In this document: positions 7,019 to 14,836 of the stretch, piece by piece | Layout: every line of letters starts with the position of its first letter | Position numbering within the stretch: position 1 is the stretch's first letter | NCBI RefSeq assembly: GCF_030680395.1 | Contig: NZ_JAUXVR010000019.1 | Coordinates: forward strand, 1 to 36,321 | Length of the DNA: 36,321 nt | Direction: 5' to 3' | Source of the DNA: Methylobacter sp. | GTDB lineage: Bacteria > Pseudomonadota > Gammaproteobacteria > Methylococcales > Methylomonadaceae | Notes under the pieces: generated by a model | Database searches by the model: none | Told to the model about the DNA's origin: nothing | The model's input: the letters and a program-made list of their open reading frames with translations, nothing else | Made by a program: the position numbers and the translations under genes

Positions 7019-9129
7019 TGCTGTTGGTATATGTGGGAGCGGCTTTAGCCGTGATTGTCGCGGCTAAAGCCGCTCCCACAAAGGCGCTGAACAGGCTCAT
7101 CCTGATCAGCGTCTTTGTTCTAACAACACCCGCCGCTAATGCACTGAATAGCGTATCGCTTAATGTCGGAACCATCGCAGGAAGCCAATGGAAGCTGGAA
7201 GGCGTCAATATCGCCCTGACCGACCTGTCGCAAAATCCGCAAAAACTGGCCTTAACGATCGCGAAGTTAAGCCTGCCCAAACCTTTCAACGACCTCAACC
7301 TGGTCAATATCCGCTGTACTTCTTTCACATGGCAAAACAAGGAAATGTTGTGTCAACAGGGCAGGGCGGAGATTCGTTCAAAACGGTGGCAGTCGCCGAC
7401 CGCCAATTTTTCTTTTCACGTTACCGAAAAGCGCAGTTCGTTCAGGCTAACCGATTTGTATCTGGCCGGTGGAACCGTTGCGGTTGATGGCGAAGAGCAG
7501 GGCGATGAATGGCAGTTGCAGATTGACGCCAAAGCTGTGGATGGCAAGTTGATTCAACAGTTGCTGTTGCCGCAGGAACGATTCAAACTGAAAGGCGGCA
7601 AAATCAATATTAAGTTAAATGCGTCCGGCAGTCATGCGTCGATCAAGGAATTTACCTTAACTTCCGGGGTTAATAGTTTGACCGGGCAGACCAAAGATGG
7701 GCAGCTTGCCACTGAGGCATTAATGCTGGAATCAACGTTGAGCGCCAAAAACTATAACGGCTTGTGGCAATGGCAAAGCCATATCGATATTAACGGCGGC
7801 GCGTTGTATGTGGACCCTTTATATCTGGAAATGGCCGGGCAAAATATAGTCTGGCAAGCACAGGGTAATTGGGACGCAGCAAACAACAGCGTCGAAATTA
7901 ACGCTGCAAACTACAAGCACTCAAAAGTTGGGGAATTAAGCGGCAGCGCAATCGTTCAATATAAGGACGGCGTAAGCCTTGAAAAGGCCCAGCTTTCGTT
8001 GAACAGTAAGAATGTGCAGGATTTGTCTGCCATTTACCTGAAACCGTTTTTTGAGCAAACTGTATTGCAAAGCGTTACGCTAGCAGGCCATTTAAAAGCC
8101 GATTTTTCAATTGATCACCAAGCTTTAACCGCGCTGGCGGCAACCTTTAATAATCTTGATGTTAAGGATGCAGCCGGACGTGGTGAAATTCTGGGCGGCG
8201 TAGGTCAGCTTAACTGGTCGGACGATGAAATCTTTAGCCGACCGTCGAGATTTGCGTGGCAGCAATTGCAGGTATATTCCTTGCCGATAGGCCCGGCAGA
8301 GCTATCATTTCTGAGTCGGGCTGACAGTATCCGGTTGCTAAAAAAGACCCAACTGCCTTTTTTGGGCGGCACAATCGGTATTCATCAATTCAGTTGGAAG
8401 GCAAAAAAGCAGCAGGACCCTGAAGTCTCCTTTGAAGGCGACGTAAACAACGTGTCGCTTGAACAACTGTCCCTGGCCCTGAACTGGGCACCGTTATCGG
8501 GTACTATCGGCGGTTATATTCCCCGAGTCGAGTACAGCAACAAAACCCTGAGCCTGGGCGGCGAACTGATCATCAAGGTTTTCGACGGTGAGATAAAAGT
8601 CAGCAATTTAGCCTCTTCGGGATTATTTACCGATTTCCCCAAGTTTCACAGCGATCTGGAAATTGAAAACCTCGATCTGGATCAGTTAACCGGCAAGTTT
8701 GAATTCGGCGGCATTACCGGCAAGTTATCGGGTTATGTCCGGCAGTTGTATATGGAAAACTGGCGTCCGGTCACTTTTTTCGCGTGGCTGGGTACGCCGG
8801 AAAACGATGATTCCCGTCACAGGATCAGCCAAAAAGCGGTACAAAACATCGCCAACATAGGTGGCGGTGGCGCCGCTGATCTACTGTCCAAAAGTTTTTT
8901 ACGTTTTTTTGAAACCTTCGGTTACGACAAGCTCGGTCTGGGCTGTTATTTGCATGACGGCGTCTGTCAGTTGATGGGTGTAGAGGCTAGAGAATCCGGC
9001 TATGCCATTATTACCGGCGGAGGTCTGCCGCGAATTGATGTGATCGGCTATAACCCTCGCGTTGACTGGAATGTGTTGATGGAGCGGTTAAAGCGTATTT
9101 CGACATCGGATGAAGTGATCATTGAGTGA
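7018..9129 (+). CDS. Large AsmA/YdbH-like envelope protein
   Basis: A 703-aa exported protein. The N-terminus carries a hydrophobic segment ending TTPAANA, a plausible signal peptide or anchor. The rest is a long run of beta-strand-like sequence with repeated G-G-x and L-x-G patterns, as in AsmA/YdbH/TamB-type bridge proteins. A C-terminal block (~575-700) is more conserved in appearance: WRPVTFFAWLGTPENDDS, a Gly-rich IGGGGAADLLSK, GYDKLGLGCYLHDGVC and ITGGGLPRIDVIGYNPRVDW. The YdbH-type family is implicated in phospholipid movement between inner and outer membrane; assignment here rests on architecture only. The start is uncertain: the ATG at 7018 overlaps the cysM stop, and GTG at 7036 or 7051 would also give a signal peptide. 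Codons ~6-21 are made by a palindromic repeat. Overlap with cysM suggests cotranscription. Confidence 0.65.
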   Translation: MLLVYVGAALAVIVAAKAAPTKALNRLILISVFVLTTPAANALNSVSLNVGTIAGSQWKLEGVNIALTDLSQNPQKLALTIAKLSLPKPFNDLNLVNIRCTSFTWQNKEMLCQQGRAEIRSKRWQSPTANFSFHVTEKRSSFRLTDLYLAGGTVAVDGEEQGDEWQLQIDAKAVDGKLIQQLLLPQERFKLKGGKINIKLNASGSHASIKEFTLTSGVNSLTGQTKDGQLATEALMLESTLSAKNYNGLWQWQSHIDINGGALYVDPLYLEMAGQNIVWQAQGNWDAANNSVEINAANYKHSKVGELSGSAIVQYKDGVSLEKAQLSLNSKNVQDLSAIYLKPFFEQTVLQSVTLAGHLKADFSIDHQALTALAATFNNLDVKDAAGRGEILGGVGQLNWSDDEIFSRPSRFAWQQLQVYSLPIGPAELSFLSRADSIRLLKKTQLPFLGGTIGIHQFSWKAKKQQDPEVSFEGDVNNVSLEQLSLALNWAPLSGTIGGYIPRVEYSNKTLSLGGELIIKVFDGEIKVSNLASSGLFTDFPKFHSDLEIENLDLDQLTGKFEFGGITGKLSGYVRQLYMENWRPVTFFAWLGTPENDDSRHRISQKAVQNIANIGGGGAADLLSKSFLRFFETFGYDKLGLGCYLHDGVCQLMGVEARESGYAIITGGGLPRIDVIGYNPRVDWNVLMERLKRISTSDEVIIE
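7032..7080. repeat. Perfect palindrome inside the 5' end of the envelope-protein gene
   Basis: A perfect 19-bp stem (TGTGGGAGCGGCTTTAGCC at 7032-7050, complement at 7062-7080) with an 11-base loop. Its sequence resembles the gtgggagcggctttagcc REP family known from Pseudomonas-like genomes. It lies inside the reading frame starting at 7018 and contributes the residues VGAALAVIVAAKAAPT. Confidence 0.85.
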
Positions 9130-9192
9130 CGTTCAGTTCAAGTGACTTATTTTTCATAGAGAGATACAGCGCTGACTCGGCTTCTTGCAGGA

Positions 9193-10063
9193 GGAGAATA
9201 GGGGACGGAGCCCGATTATGGATTATGCAGTTCCCCTATGAAATATTCCTAATATGGCCGGAGGAAAAAGATGCCCCGTAGAGCCCGTGTAAGACATGCA
9301 GGTGTGCCGCAACACGTGATACAGCGTGGGAACAACCGCGCCGCCTGTTTTTTTGCAGACGAGGACTATCAATCCTATCTGGACAGCCTTCTGGAAGGCG
9401 CGACGCGATATGGCTGTAGCATTCACGCCTATGTGCTGATGACAAGCCACGTTCATTTGTTGGTCACGCCTGAGGCCGACGAAAGCCTGTCATGCCTGAT
9501 GCGCTACCTTGGTAGCCGCTATGTGCAATACGTGAACCACGTCTACCGTCGTAGCGGCACGTTATGGGAAGGCGTTATAAGTCCAGTCTGATTGATTCGG
9601 AAGGATACCTGCTGACGTGCTACCGGTACATCGAGTTGAATCCTGTTCGTGCGGGAATGGTGGAGAGTGCGAGCAGTTATAGATGGTCGAGCTATGGAGC
9701 CCACGCGTTAGGTCAAGCGGATAAATTGATACGGGATCATGCGTGCTATCTCGCTCTTGGTGCAACTGACGAGCTCAGGCAGGCGGCTTATCAAGCACTA
9801 TTTCGTCATCAAATGGACGAGGCATCACTGAAAGCGATTCGTGAGTCGGTGAATAGTGGTACTGCCTTGGGTAGCGAACGGTTCAAGGATGAAATCGAAG
9901 CGACGCTTGCAAGATCGGTTCGACTTGGAACGCCGGGGCGTCCAAGGAAAAAAGGGATCGATGATGTAACGAGACAGTGTGATTTTAACTTGATGAGGAA
10001 ATGAGTGTAATGATGAACAGGAATGTTGAACAGAATATCGGGCTCCGTCCCCTATTTTTCTCC
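9193..10063 (+). mobile_element. HUH transposase element with inverted ends (REP-associated transposase type)
   Basis: The ends are inverted copies: ggagaataggggacggagcccgat at 9193-9215 and its complement at 10037-10063, differing by a 3-base indel. Inside the left end, ATAGGGGA (9199-9206) can pair with TCCCCTAT near 9232-9239, giving a subterminal hairpin as expected for HUH elements. The single gene carried is a frameshifted transposase. Insertion left a gene fragment directly to its right (10064-10225). HUH elements make no target duplication and I see none. Confidence 0.75.
9271..10004 (+). pseudogene. Frameshifted REP-associated-type tyrosine transposase
   Basis: A Y1/HUH single-strand transposase in two frames. 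The first frame (9271 to ~9575) carries the N-terminal domain, beginning MPRRARVRHAGVPQHVIQRGNN, with the metal-binding HUH motif in SHVHLLVTP. The second (9564-10004) continues RYKSSLIDSEGYLLTCYRYIELNPVRAGMV, where the tyrosine of RYIELN is the expected nucleophile. The continuous protein would read LWEGRYKSSL; here GAAGGCGTT lacks one base at ~9571-9576, so one frame ends at VISPV and the other picks up at RRYK. A strong ribosome-binding site (GGAGGAAAAAG) precedes the ATG. Unless a programmed frameshift or sequencing error applies, the gene is inactive. The C-terminus is basic (GRPRKKG), as in RAYT proteins. Confidence 0.85.
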
Positions 10064-10225
10064 CAAGTAGCAGGCAGCTATTTTGCTGCGTATCAATATA
10101 TTCTTGATGTTCTTGATTCGGCGGGGGCTGTTACTAGTCCGCGAGACGATGCGGTAGTTGGACTTTCTTACAATTGGTTTGTCGGTGCGAGGCAGGTCAA
10201 TGAAACTCTGGTGGGCAGCGCGTGA
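10064..10225 (+). pseudogene. 3' fragment of an interrupted gene
   Basis: Immediately right of the element end, ~53 codons read SYFAAYQYILDVLD ... VVGLSYNWFVGARQVNETL to a TGA at 10225. The stretch has good codon character, and its stop overlaps the GTG start of the next gene (GTGA), the mark of translational coupling. It is therefore probably the tail of a larger gene whose 5' part was lost when the transposon inserted. An ATG supplied by the transposon (10001) would give a 74-aa hybrid. I do not recognise the family. Confidence 0.5.
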
Positions 10226-10968
10226 AATATCTAGCCAAAATAATCTTGATCGCCATTCTCAGTCTATGTGTGCTGATTGTAATTATGATGGGACTTTATT
10301 TTCGGGCGCAGCAATTACCACCTAAACCACCTCGCGGCAAGATTATTGCCCAAGAATCCACAACAGTAGAAAGAACTGAGATGATAACAGTTGAATTTGA
10401 TGGCTATCGGTTTAAGTTCCCGATGAATTATGGAGATATTGATCCAAAAGCAGGTGTTATGTTTCGTGGATATTGGCCAGGATTTAGAGCGGTTTCGCGC
10501 AAAAAACAATCGCCTGAAGAACGAAAAGCTCAAATTTATGATGGAATATTGGTTTTTATTGATGATTACTGCATAAGTAAGCCACCTTTTACAGAAAAAC
10601 AGCGGCTAGAAAATATAGCTCTCTATCAAGCCGACTACAAACGCAATTACTTTGAACCTATTTTTAATGCAAAACTTGGTTTACTTGAATACCACAATCG
10701 ACGCAGCAATGAAGCTGAAATATTCATGATGGACAAATCTGAGGTTTTGTCGCCGATTTACGGAGAGCAAATGGTCGCCGTTTGCCGTGGACGTACTCGT
10801 CCAAGCCAAGAAGAAGAAACAATAGGATGTCAGTCTGTGTATGCCTTACGTCCCGATCTGTGTGTTACCGTGCGTTTTTACAAGAAACATCTGCGTGATT
10901 GGCGGGCAATACACACGCGAGTATTAGATTTTATCGAAACCAGTATGAAAGCAGCCAAAGAGGAATAA
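10222..10968 (+). CDS. Membrane-anchored periplasmic protein of unknown function
   Basis: A 248-aa protein with one N-terminal transmembrane helix (residues ~4-28, IILIAILSLCVLIVIMMGLYF) and a soluble remainder probably in the periplasm, starting with a proline-rich linker (QQLPPKPPRG). The soluble domain contains cysteines at DYCIS, VAVCRGR, IGCQS and DLCVT that could form disulfides, and a C-terminal segment RDWRAIHTRVLDFI. No family is assigned. The GTG start overlaps the previous stop by four bases, and only three bases separate it from the RTX gene downstream, so all three belonged to one operon. A role as partner or immunity protein for the exported RTX protein is a guess from context only. 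Confidence 0.6.
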   Translation: MKYLAKIILIAILSLCVLIVIMMGLYFRAQQLPPKPPRGKIIAQESTTVERTEMITVEFDGYRFKFPMNYGDIDPKAGVMFRGYWPGFRAVSRKKQSPEERKAQIYDGILVFIDDYCISKPPFTEKQRLENIALYQADYKRNYFEPIFNAKLGLLEYHNRRSNEAEIFMMDKSEVLSPIYGEQMVAVCRGRTRPSQEEETIGCQSVYALRPDLCVTVRFYKKHLRDWRAIHTRVLDFIETSMKAAKEE

Positions 10969-10971
10969 GGA

Positions 10972-12648
10972 ATGACTTTTCAATTTACAGAATTACAATT
11001 ACAAGAAATCGAACGGCTATATACCGAAGCTGACACTCAACTCGGGGTAGGACAACCGAATTACTCGAATGTCTATGCTTATATCAGAGACGAACTCATT
11101 GCCTCAAGTCTGTTGATAGATCAGAATCAAAGGCAGGTTTTATCTTGGCTTGTCGGCGCTACGCAAGCGAATAGCGGCGATGGTGTATTTTCCGTGCTGA
11201 TCCGTGAATATACCAATCAGCAGGCGATTTTGCGTATGGGTACCGCGTTCAGCACTGACGAAATGCAGAATGCCTCCAATGCCGTGGCGAGATCTGTAAT
11301 TGAGGATATTTTAGGATCAGCTGCTAATCCTAGAGGTCAACTTCCTACTATCGACCTGATAGCCCGTCGTGATTCTACAGCAGTAGCAGAAACACTGTTT
11401 GCAACTTACTTAGATGCAAATGATAACGCGGCTAACTCAAACAAAAGTTCTGCTTGGGCAGGCGCTGTCTTATTCTCTTCGTTAGGATCAGAACAAACAG
11501 GCCGTTTGTTAAGCGACCAAAATGCCAGCGTAGTCGATACGCTTGATGATTTTAAAAACGTGTTATTTGCCTACCGATCATTGCAAGTCGCAGTTGATCA
11601 GGCACAGCCTTTTTGGGATAGTGACCCTTTGTTAACTGAAGCGGGATTGCTTTTCACGGGGTCACTGATGCAGTATTTTTCGGGTACAGTGGAAAACTCC
11701 AATATCCTGACAACCTTGTCGTTGATTGATAAACAAACCCCCAGCAACGTTCTCGACATGCTCCGCAGTGCCTACGAAGGGCAACCTTTAACCGAAACCA
11801 CCGAAAGCAGTTTTGCTGCCGAAGCCCATACCTTCTTCTCCGCTTTAGGAGCAGATAGCCAGAGCATTGGCTTGGAGAATCTCTACAACCGTGATGCCGG
11901 CAGTTTGCAAAGCATGGCCCAGCTCAACAATGAACTGGGACTAGCGACGCGCAACGCGCTCCAATCGCTGAGCATCTTTGCCTTAACCGGCATCAACTAC
12001 GCTAACCCGAGCGATCTGTCCTTATACAACCCGGCCACCGGTGAAGGCACATTGACCGACTCATGGCTGGCTGACCGTGCCGACTTTCTGTGGGCTAAAA
12101 CGCATGCAACAAATCATGTTAGCGACATTTCGGGTAGTCAACCCAAGATATACCAGCAATACATCAATGGAGGAATTCAGCAGCAAGTGGCGGAGCTGGA
12201 TTTATCCTCGCCTGATAATGCCGCCATCAGCTATGTTAAATATGGCGATAATAACCTGGGAGATAATTTAACCGGACAAAGCAATGACGACCATCTCTAC
12301 GGTGGAGGCGGCAATGATATTCTCACCGGCAATGACGGTAACGACTATCTCGAAGGCGGACAGGGCAACGACAACTTGAATGGTGGTACCGGCTACGACA
12401 CCTACTACGCAGGCGCAGGCGACGCCCTCTCGGACAGCGATGGAAAAGGAACCGTAGTATTCGATGGCGGTACCTTAAATGGCGGCAGCCGGAAAAAAGG
12501 CGAAACCGTCTATCACAGCCAGGACGGCAAATACGCATACACCCTGAGCGGCACCACCCTGACTGTGAACGACACGCTCACCATCAACGGTTTCACTAAT
12601 AAAAATCTCGGAATCTACCTCGATGTACAAGAATCCCCAAGCCCGTAG
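10972..12648 (+). CDS. RTX-type calcium-binding protein, probably 3'-truncated
   Basis: A 558-aa protein with no N-terminal signal peptide. Residues 1-~420 are a helical region of no recognised family (LVGATQANSGDGVFSVLIREYTN). Residues ~435-475 hold RTX nonapeptide repeats of GGxGxDxxx form (YGGGGNDIL, TGNDGNDYL, EGGQGNDNL, NGGTGYDTY), which bind Ca2+ and fold as a beta-roll after type I secretion. A post-repeat module (AGAGDALSDSDGKGTV to LTINGFTNKNLGIYL) follows. The stop codon is the TAG of the GTAG that begins repeat 12645-12745, so the original C-terminus, including any type I secretion signal, may have been cut off. The upstream neighbour ends three bases before the ATG. Whether it is an effector, enzyme or surface protein cannot be told. 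Confidence 0.75.
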   Translation: MTFQFTELQLQEIERLYTEADTQLGVGQPNYSNVYAYIRDELIASSLLIDQNQRQVLSWLVGATQANSGDGVFSVLIREYTNQQAILRMGTAFSTDEMQNASNAVARSVIEDILGSAANPRGQLPTIDLIARRDSTAVAETLFATYLDANDNAANSNKSSAWAGAVLFSSLGSEQTGRLLSDQNASVVDTLDDFKNVLFAYRSLQVAVDQAQPFWDSDPLLTEAGLLFTGSLMQYFSGTVENSNILTTLSLIDKQTPSNVLDMLRSAYEGQPLTETTESSFAAEAHTFFSALGADSQSIGLENLYNRDAGSLQSMAQLNNELGLATRNALQSLSIFALTGINYANPSDLSLYNPATGEGTLTDSWLADRADFLWAKTHATNHVSDISGSQPKIYQQYINGGIQQQVAELDLSSPDNAAISYVKYGDNNLGDNLTGQSNDDHLYGGGGNDILTGNDGNDYLEGGQGNDNLNGGTGYDTYYAGAGDALSDSDGKGTVVFDGGTLNGGSRKKGETVYHSQDGKYAYTLSGTTLTVNDTLTINGFTNKNLGIYLDVQESPSP

Positions 12649-12745
12649 GGCGGTTTCGCGACAGCAAACCGCCACACACGCACAACGTCGATGACAGCAG
12701 TCTGCCGTAGTTGCGGCGGATTGCCTCGCGGCGAATCCACCCTAC
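12645..12745 (+). repeat. Two-hairpin GTAG...CTAC element (BIME-like), copy 1
   Basis: GTAG (12645-12648) is followed by hairpin 1 (GGCGGTTT 12649-12656 with AAACCGCC 12666-12673), a ~40-base linker, hairpin 2 (GGCGGATT 12715-12722 with AATCCACC 12734-12741) and CTAC (12742-12745). Each half is a REP-like unit with GTAG at its foot, in inverted orientation: the form of a bacterial interspersed mosaic element. Copies 2 and 3 are at 14038-14134 and 34781-34876. Copy 1 supplies the stop codon of the RTX gene and abuts a broken gene on its other side. Confidence 0.85.
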
Positions 12746-12924
12746 AAATATACGCCTTACAGCACTTTGGCCTAGGCATGGCTATCCGGAATGCTTTTGG
12801 TCTGCATGAGCAAGGGAGTAAATTACTGGCTTCGTGTAACAATAACGAGTTATACAATTCTGTTCATCCGGATGATGCTTCTGGGATGGTTATTCTGGCA
12901 TTGTGGCAATCACTACAGACTTAA
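12745..12924 (+). pseudogene. 5'-truncated DUF6794-like gene fragment
   Basis: From the end of repeat copy 1 an open frame runs to TAA at 12924. It contains HFGLGMAIRNAFGLHE, then SVHPDDASGMVILALWQSL. The pattern HFGLGxxIRNxxGL followed by HPDDxSxxI is what I recall of the DUF6794 domain, a small protein of unknown function. The N-terminal half is missing; upstream codons belong to the repeat. The frame can be extended to an ATG at 12691 inside the repeat, but that would be a chimera. Most likely a gene remnant cut by the repeat. Confidence 0.5.
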
Positions 12925-12954
12925 GTTGTTACAAACTCTTAGGAGAAGATAATA

Positions 12955-13686
12955 ATGGGGTTACAGGATCGCGATTATTACCGCGAACGAAATAAACCGG
13001 CACATCAATCGCCCAACCAAAAACCTAGAAGATCCAGGAAAAGTAGCACGGGGATTAAATATCTCTTATATCCCCTCATTACAATTGCAGGGCTTTGGTA
13101 TGGAGCAGACGGTCTTCTGGACAAGATGCATGGAACGGCGATTATGCCTTTACCCGTTAACGAGAAGCCTTTTGATTTAGTGTCTGGTGGCGTTATTTTA
13201 AAATCTGACCGTCAGGGACATTTCAGGGGAATCACCCTGGTCAATAATGTTCCTATGCCCTTTATGATAGATACTGGTGCAACCACGACCGCAATTCCGG
13301 CAAAAATGGCAATTACAGCTGGCTTACCTTTTGGGCGTTCGATACAAACGCACACAGCAGGCGGCCTAGTCACTGATCGCCTAACACAAATCAATAGTCT
13401 GAAAATCGGCAACGCGGAAATACGAAATCTCGAAGCCAGTATCAACCAGCATTTAGACGAAGTATTGATTGGCATGAATACATTGAAGTATTTCCACATG
13501 ACGCAAAACGGAAATACGCTAACACTGGTAGCCAATAACCAGCGGGTGTACCAGATAACGAATGCGCAAGCAGCCGCCTTTGATACGGCTCCAATGCCGC
13601 AGCCTATTATAAAACCGGTCACTGTGAAAAAAACGGTTACCTGTGATAAAAATAAGGCATGCAAAACAACTTATAGCGGCCGTTGA
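12955..13686 (+). CDS. Membrane-anchored retropepsin-like aspartic protease (clan AA)
   Basis: A 243-aa single-domain aspartic protease expected to work as a dimer, anchored in the inner membrane. The N-terminus MGLQDRDYYRE is a short motif often found at the start of this family. A basic stretch is followed by one transmembrane helix (~33-52, YLLYPLITIAGLWYGA). The protease domain (~75-195) has FMIDTGATTT with catalytic Asp106, the flap-side GITLVNNVPMPF and the C-terminal LIGMNTLKYF. The tail contains two cysteines (TCDKNKACK). An AGGAGA ribosome-binding site precedes the ATG at 12955. It lies between repeat copies 1 and 2. Substrates are unknown. Confidence 0.85.
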   Translation: MGLQDRDYYRERNKPAHQSPNQKPRRSRKSSTGIKYLLYPLITIAGLWYGADGLLDKMHGTAIMPLPVNEKPFDLVSGGVILKSDRQGHFRGITLVNNVPMPFMIDTGATTTAIPAKMAITAGLPFGRSIQTHTAGGLVTDRLTQINSLKIGNAEIRNLEASINQHLDEVLIGMNTLKYFHMTQNGNTLTLVANNQRVYQITNAQAAAFDTAPMPQPIIKPVTVKKTVTCDKNKACKTTYSGR

Positions 13687-13806
13687 TAAAGAGGGTATAG
13701 CCTCTTAGCTGTTATTGTTTAGGGATTCTCAAAAGGGTCCCTATTGATTGTCGCGGAAAATGCTTTGGTAACTTTGAATTAATTAGCATCATAAAAAACA
13801 TTAGTA

Positions 13807-14070
13807 TTAAAATTGGATAGCATCAGAGTGATGCAGCAGTTTAATTCCCGCTGAATTAGCTAATGCTTGCGCTGCTTTTGTGTAAGTTGAGTTACTGATA
13901 ACCGCGCCGTAATCAGGCCCATAAAAAGATAGGCTGGCGAATATTTCTTGAACTGCTTTATTACCAACAGGAGACGAATAATACTTACACTGAAGCGCTA
14001 GTTTAATTCCATCTTTATTAGCGATAATATCAACGTTGTAAGGCGGATTCGCGCCAGCAATCCGCCGCAA
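13807..14070 (-). pseudogene. Mrr-type restriction endonuclease, 5'-truncated
   Basis: The ~75 C-terminal residues of an Mrr-like (type IV, PF04471-type) endonuclease domain: NVDIIANKDGIKLALQCKYY carries the catalytic D...QxK pattern, followed by VGNKAVQEIFASLSFYGPDYGAVISN and IKLLHHSDAI. Complete Mrr proteins are ~250-300 aa or more, with an N-terminal DNA-recognition part that is missing here. The gene enters repeat copy 2 at 14038, and the apparent N-terminus MRRIAGANPPY is translated repeat. The retained nuclease core may be expressed but is unlikely to be a working restriction system. No methylase is nearby, which fits a type IV, methyl-dependent origin. Confidence 0.75.
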
Positions 14071-14134
14071 CTTCGATTGGCTGTTATCGGCGTTGTGCGT
14101 TGATTGGCGGTTTGCTGAGGCGAAACCGCCCTAC
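14038..14134 (-). repeat. Two-hairpin GTAG...CTAC element (BIME-like), copy 2
   Basis: Same architecture as copy 1, in opposite orientation: GTAA at 14038-14041 (GTAG with one change), hairpin GGCGGATT (14042-14049) with AATCCGCC (14059-14066), linker containing cgttgtgcgttgattggcgg, hairpin GGCGGTTT (14106-14113) with AAACCGCC (14123-14130), and CTAC (14131-14134). It truncates the 5' end of the Mrr-like gene. Copies 1 and 2 are inverted and bracket a ~1.5-kb segment. Confidence 0.85.
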
Positions 14135-14186
14135 CATGCTAATGTAAAACTGAGGCTGTGAGTGTTTAAGAGAAATAGCGTGTCTG

Positions 14187-14462
14187 TTAATAAACCGCTT
14201 CATGATCGCCGATATTAATCAGGATAATTTCCGCCTCGCTGATTTGAAATTCCAGGGTAATACGGTAAGACAAATTAATAGAAACCGAATGTAGATTTTG
14301 CAGCTTTCCGTGCAAAGCATGTAAGCGTAAAGAGGGATGGAACGGATTGGTTTCCAGCAATTGCAGTGTTTTTAGATACGGTCTTTTAAGCTCAGGATGA
14401 CGCTTGATATAGTGTAAAGCACGGTGATTATAGTGTTCGGTAAAAACCAGGGTGTAGCTCAT
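14187..14462 (-). CDS. RelE/ParE-superfamily toxin (mRNA interferase type)
   Basis: A 91-aa toxin of the RelE/YafQ fold, likely to cleave mRNA, in most relatives at the ribosome. Supporting features are the small basic sequence, LVFTEHYNHRALHYIKRHPELKRPYLKTL, then LHALHGKLQNLHSVSINLSYRITLEF and a C-terminal LINIGDHEAVY, where a terminal His/Tyr group is typical. The start ATG overlaps the antitoxin stop by four bases (ATGA), the standard coupled arrangement with antitoxin first. It lies ~50 bp from repeat copy 2, with the truncated Mrr gene beyond. Confidence 0.85.
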   Translation of the reverse strand: MSYTLVFTEHYNHRALHYIKRHPELKRPYLKTLQLLETNPFHPSLRLHALHGKLQNLHSVSINLSYRITLEFQISEAEIILINIGDHEAVY

Positions 14463-14713
14463 TCCATCCGTTCCAGCCGGGCCAAATGTTCTTCTGCCGA
14501 CTCTTTAACATAGCGTCCTGCCGCCATATCTTCGTTGGATTCGACCAAAGCGGCGGTCAATTCACATTCGCGCAAATACTGATAGTGGGCAATATTCATC
14601 ACCACAAAGCGGTCTTTGCCGCGTACGGAAATGACCGCTTCGGTTTGTTGTTCCAACGCCGTTTGGATCGCCAAAACGCCTTTTGTTTTCAGTTCATTCG
14701 CACTGATTCCAGC
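14459..14713 (-). CDS. Phd/YefM-family antitoxin
   Basis: An 84-aa antitoxin that should bind DNA through its N-terminal fold (GISANELKTKGVLAIQTAL, close to the Phd/YefM pattern) and neutralise the RelE-type toxin through its acidic C-terminal half (VESNEDMAAGRYVKESAEEHLARLERME). The start chosen is the ATG at 14713, with GGGAA six bases upstream; a 14-codon upstream extension (from 14755) has no good ribosome-binding site and does not match the family. Autorepression of the pair by the antitoxin-toxin complex at the promoter near 14720-14790 is expected from the family, not seen. Confidence 0.85.
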   Translation of the reverse strand, partial: AGISANELKTKGVLAIQTALEQQTEAVISVRGKDRFVVMNIAHYQYLRECELTAALVESNEDMAAGRYVKESAEEHLARLERME

Positions 14714-14836
14714 CATGATATTTCCCATAAAATATTTAAGAGTGTGATTAACCATACGCTTAACCGTATTCTAAATCAAATGCTAAAAGCAGGGGACTGA
14801 GGGGCGTTTTTTGTGGATGTACAAGATGAAGCCATG

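Noticed and set aside
9564-10004. Independent second gene downstream of the transposase N-terminal part
   Set aside because: Its sequence is the direct continuation of the same transposase after a one-base loss; its ATG lies in the WEG codons of the other frame.
10001-10063. Start of the 74-residue frame ahead of the membrane protein
   Set aside because: These codons belong to the transposon end; only the part from 10064 looks like an original gene.
12691-12744. N-terminal start of the DUF6794-like gene inside the repeat
   Set aside because: The sequence is BIME copy 1 and is shared with copies 2 and 3; it is not part of the gene family.
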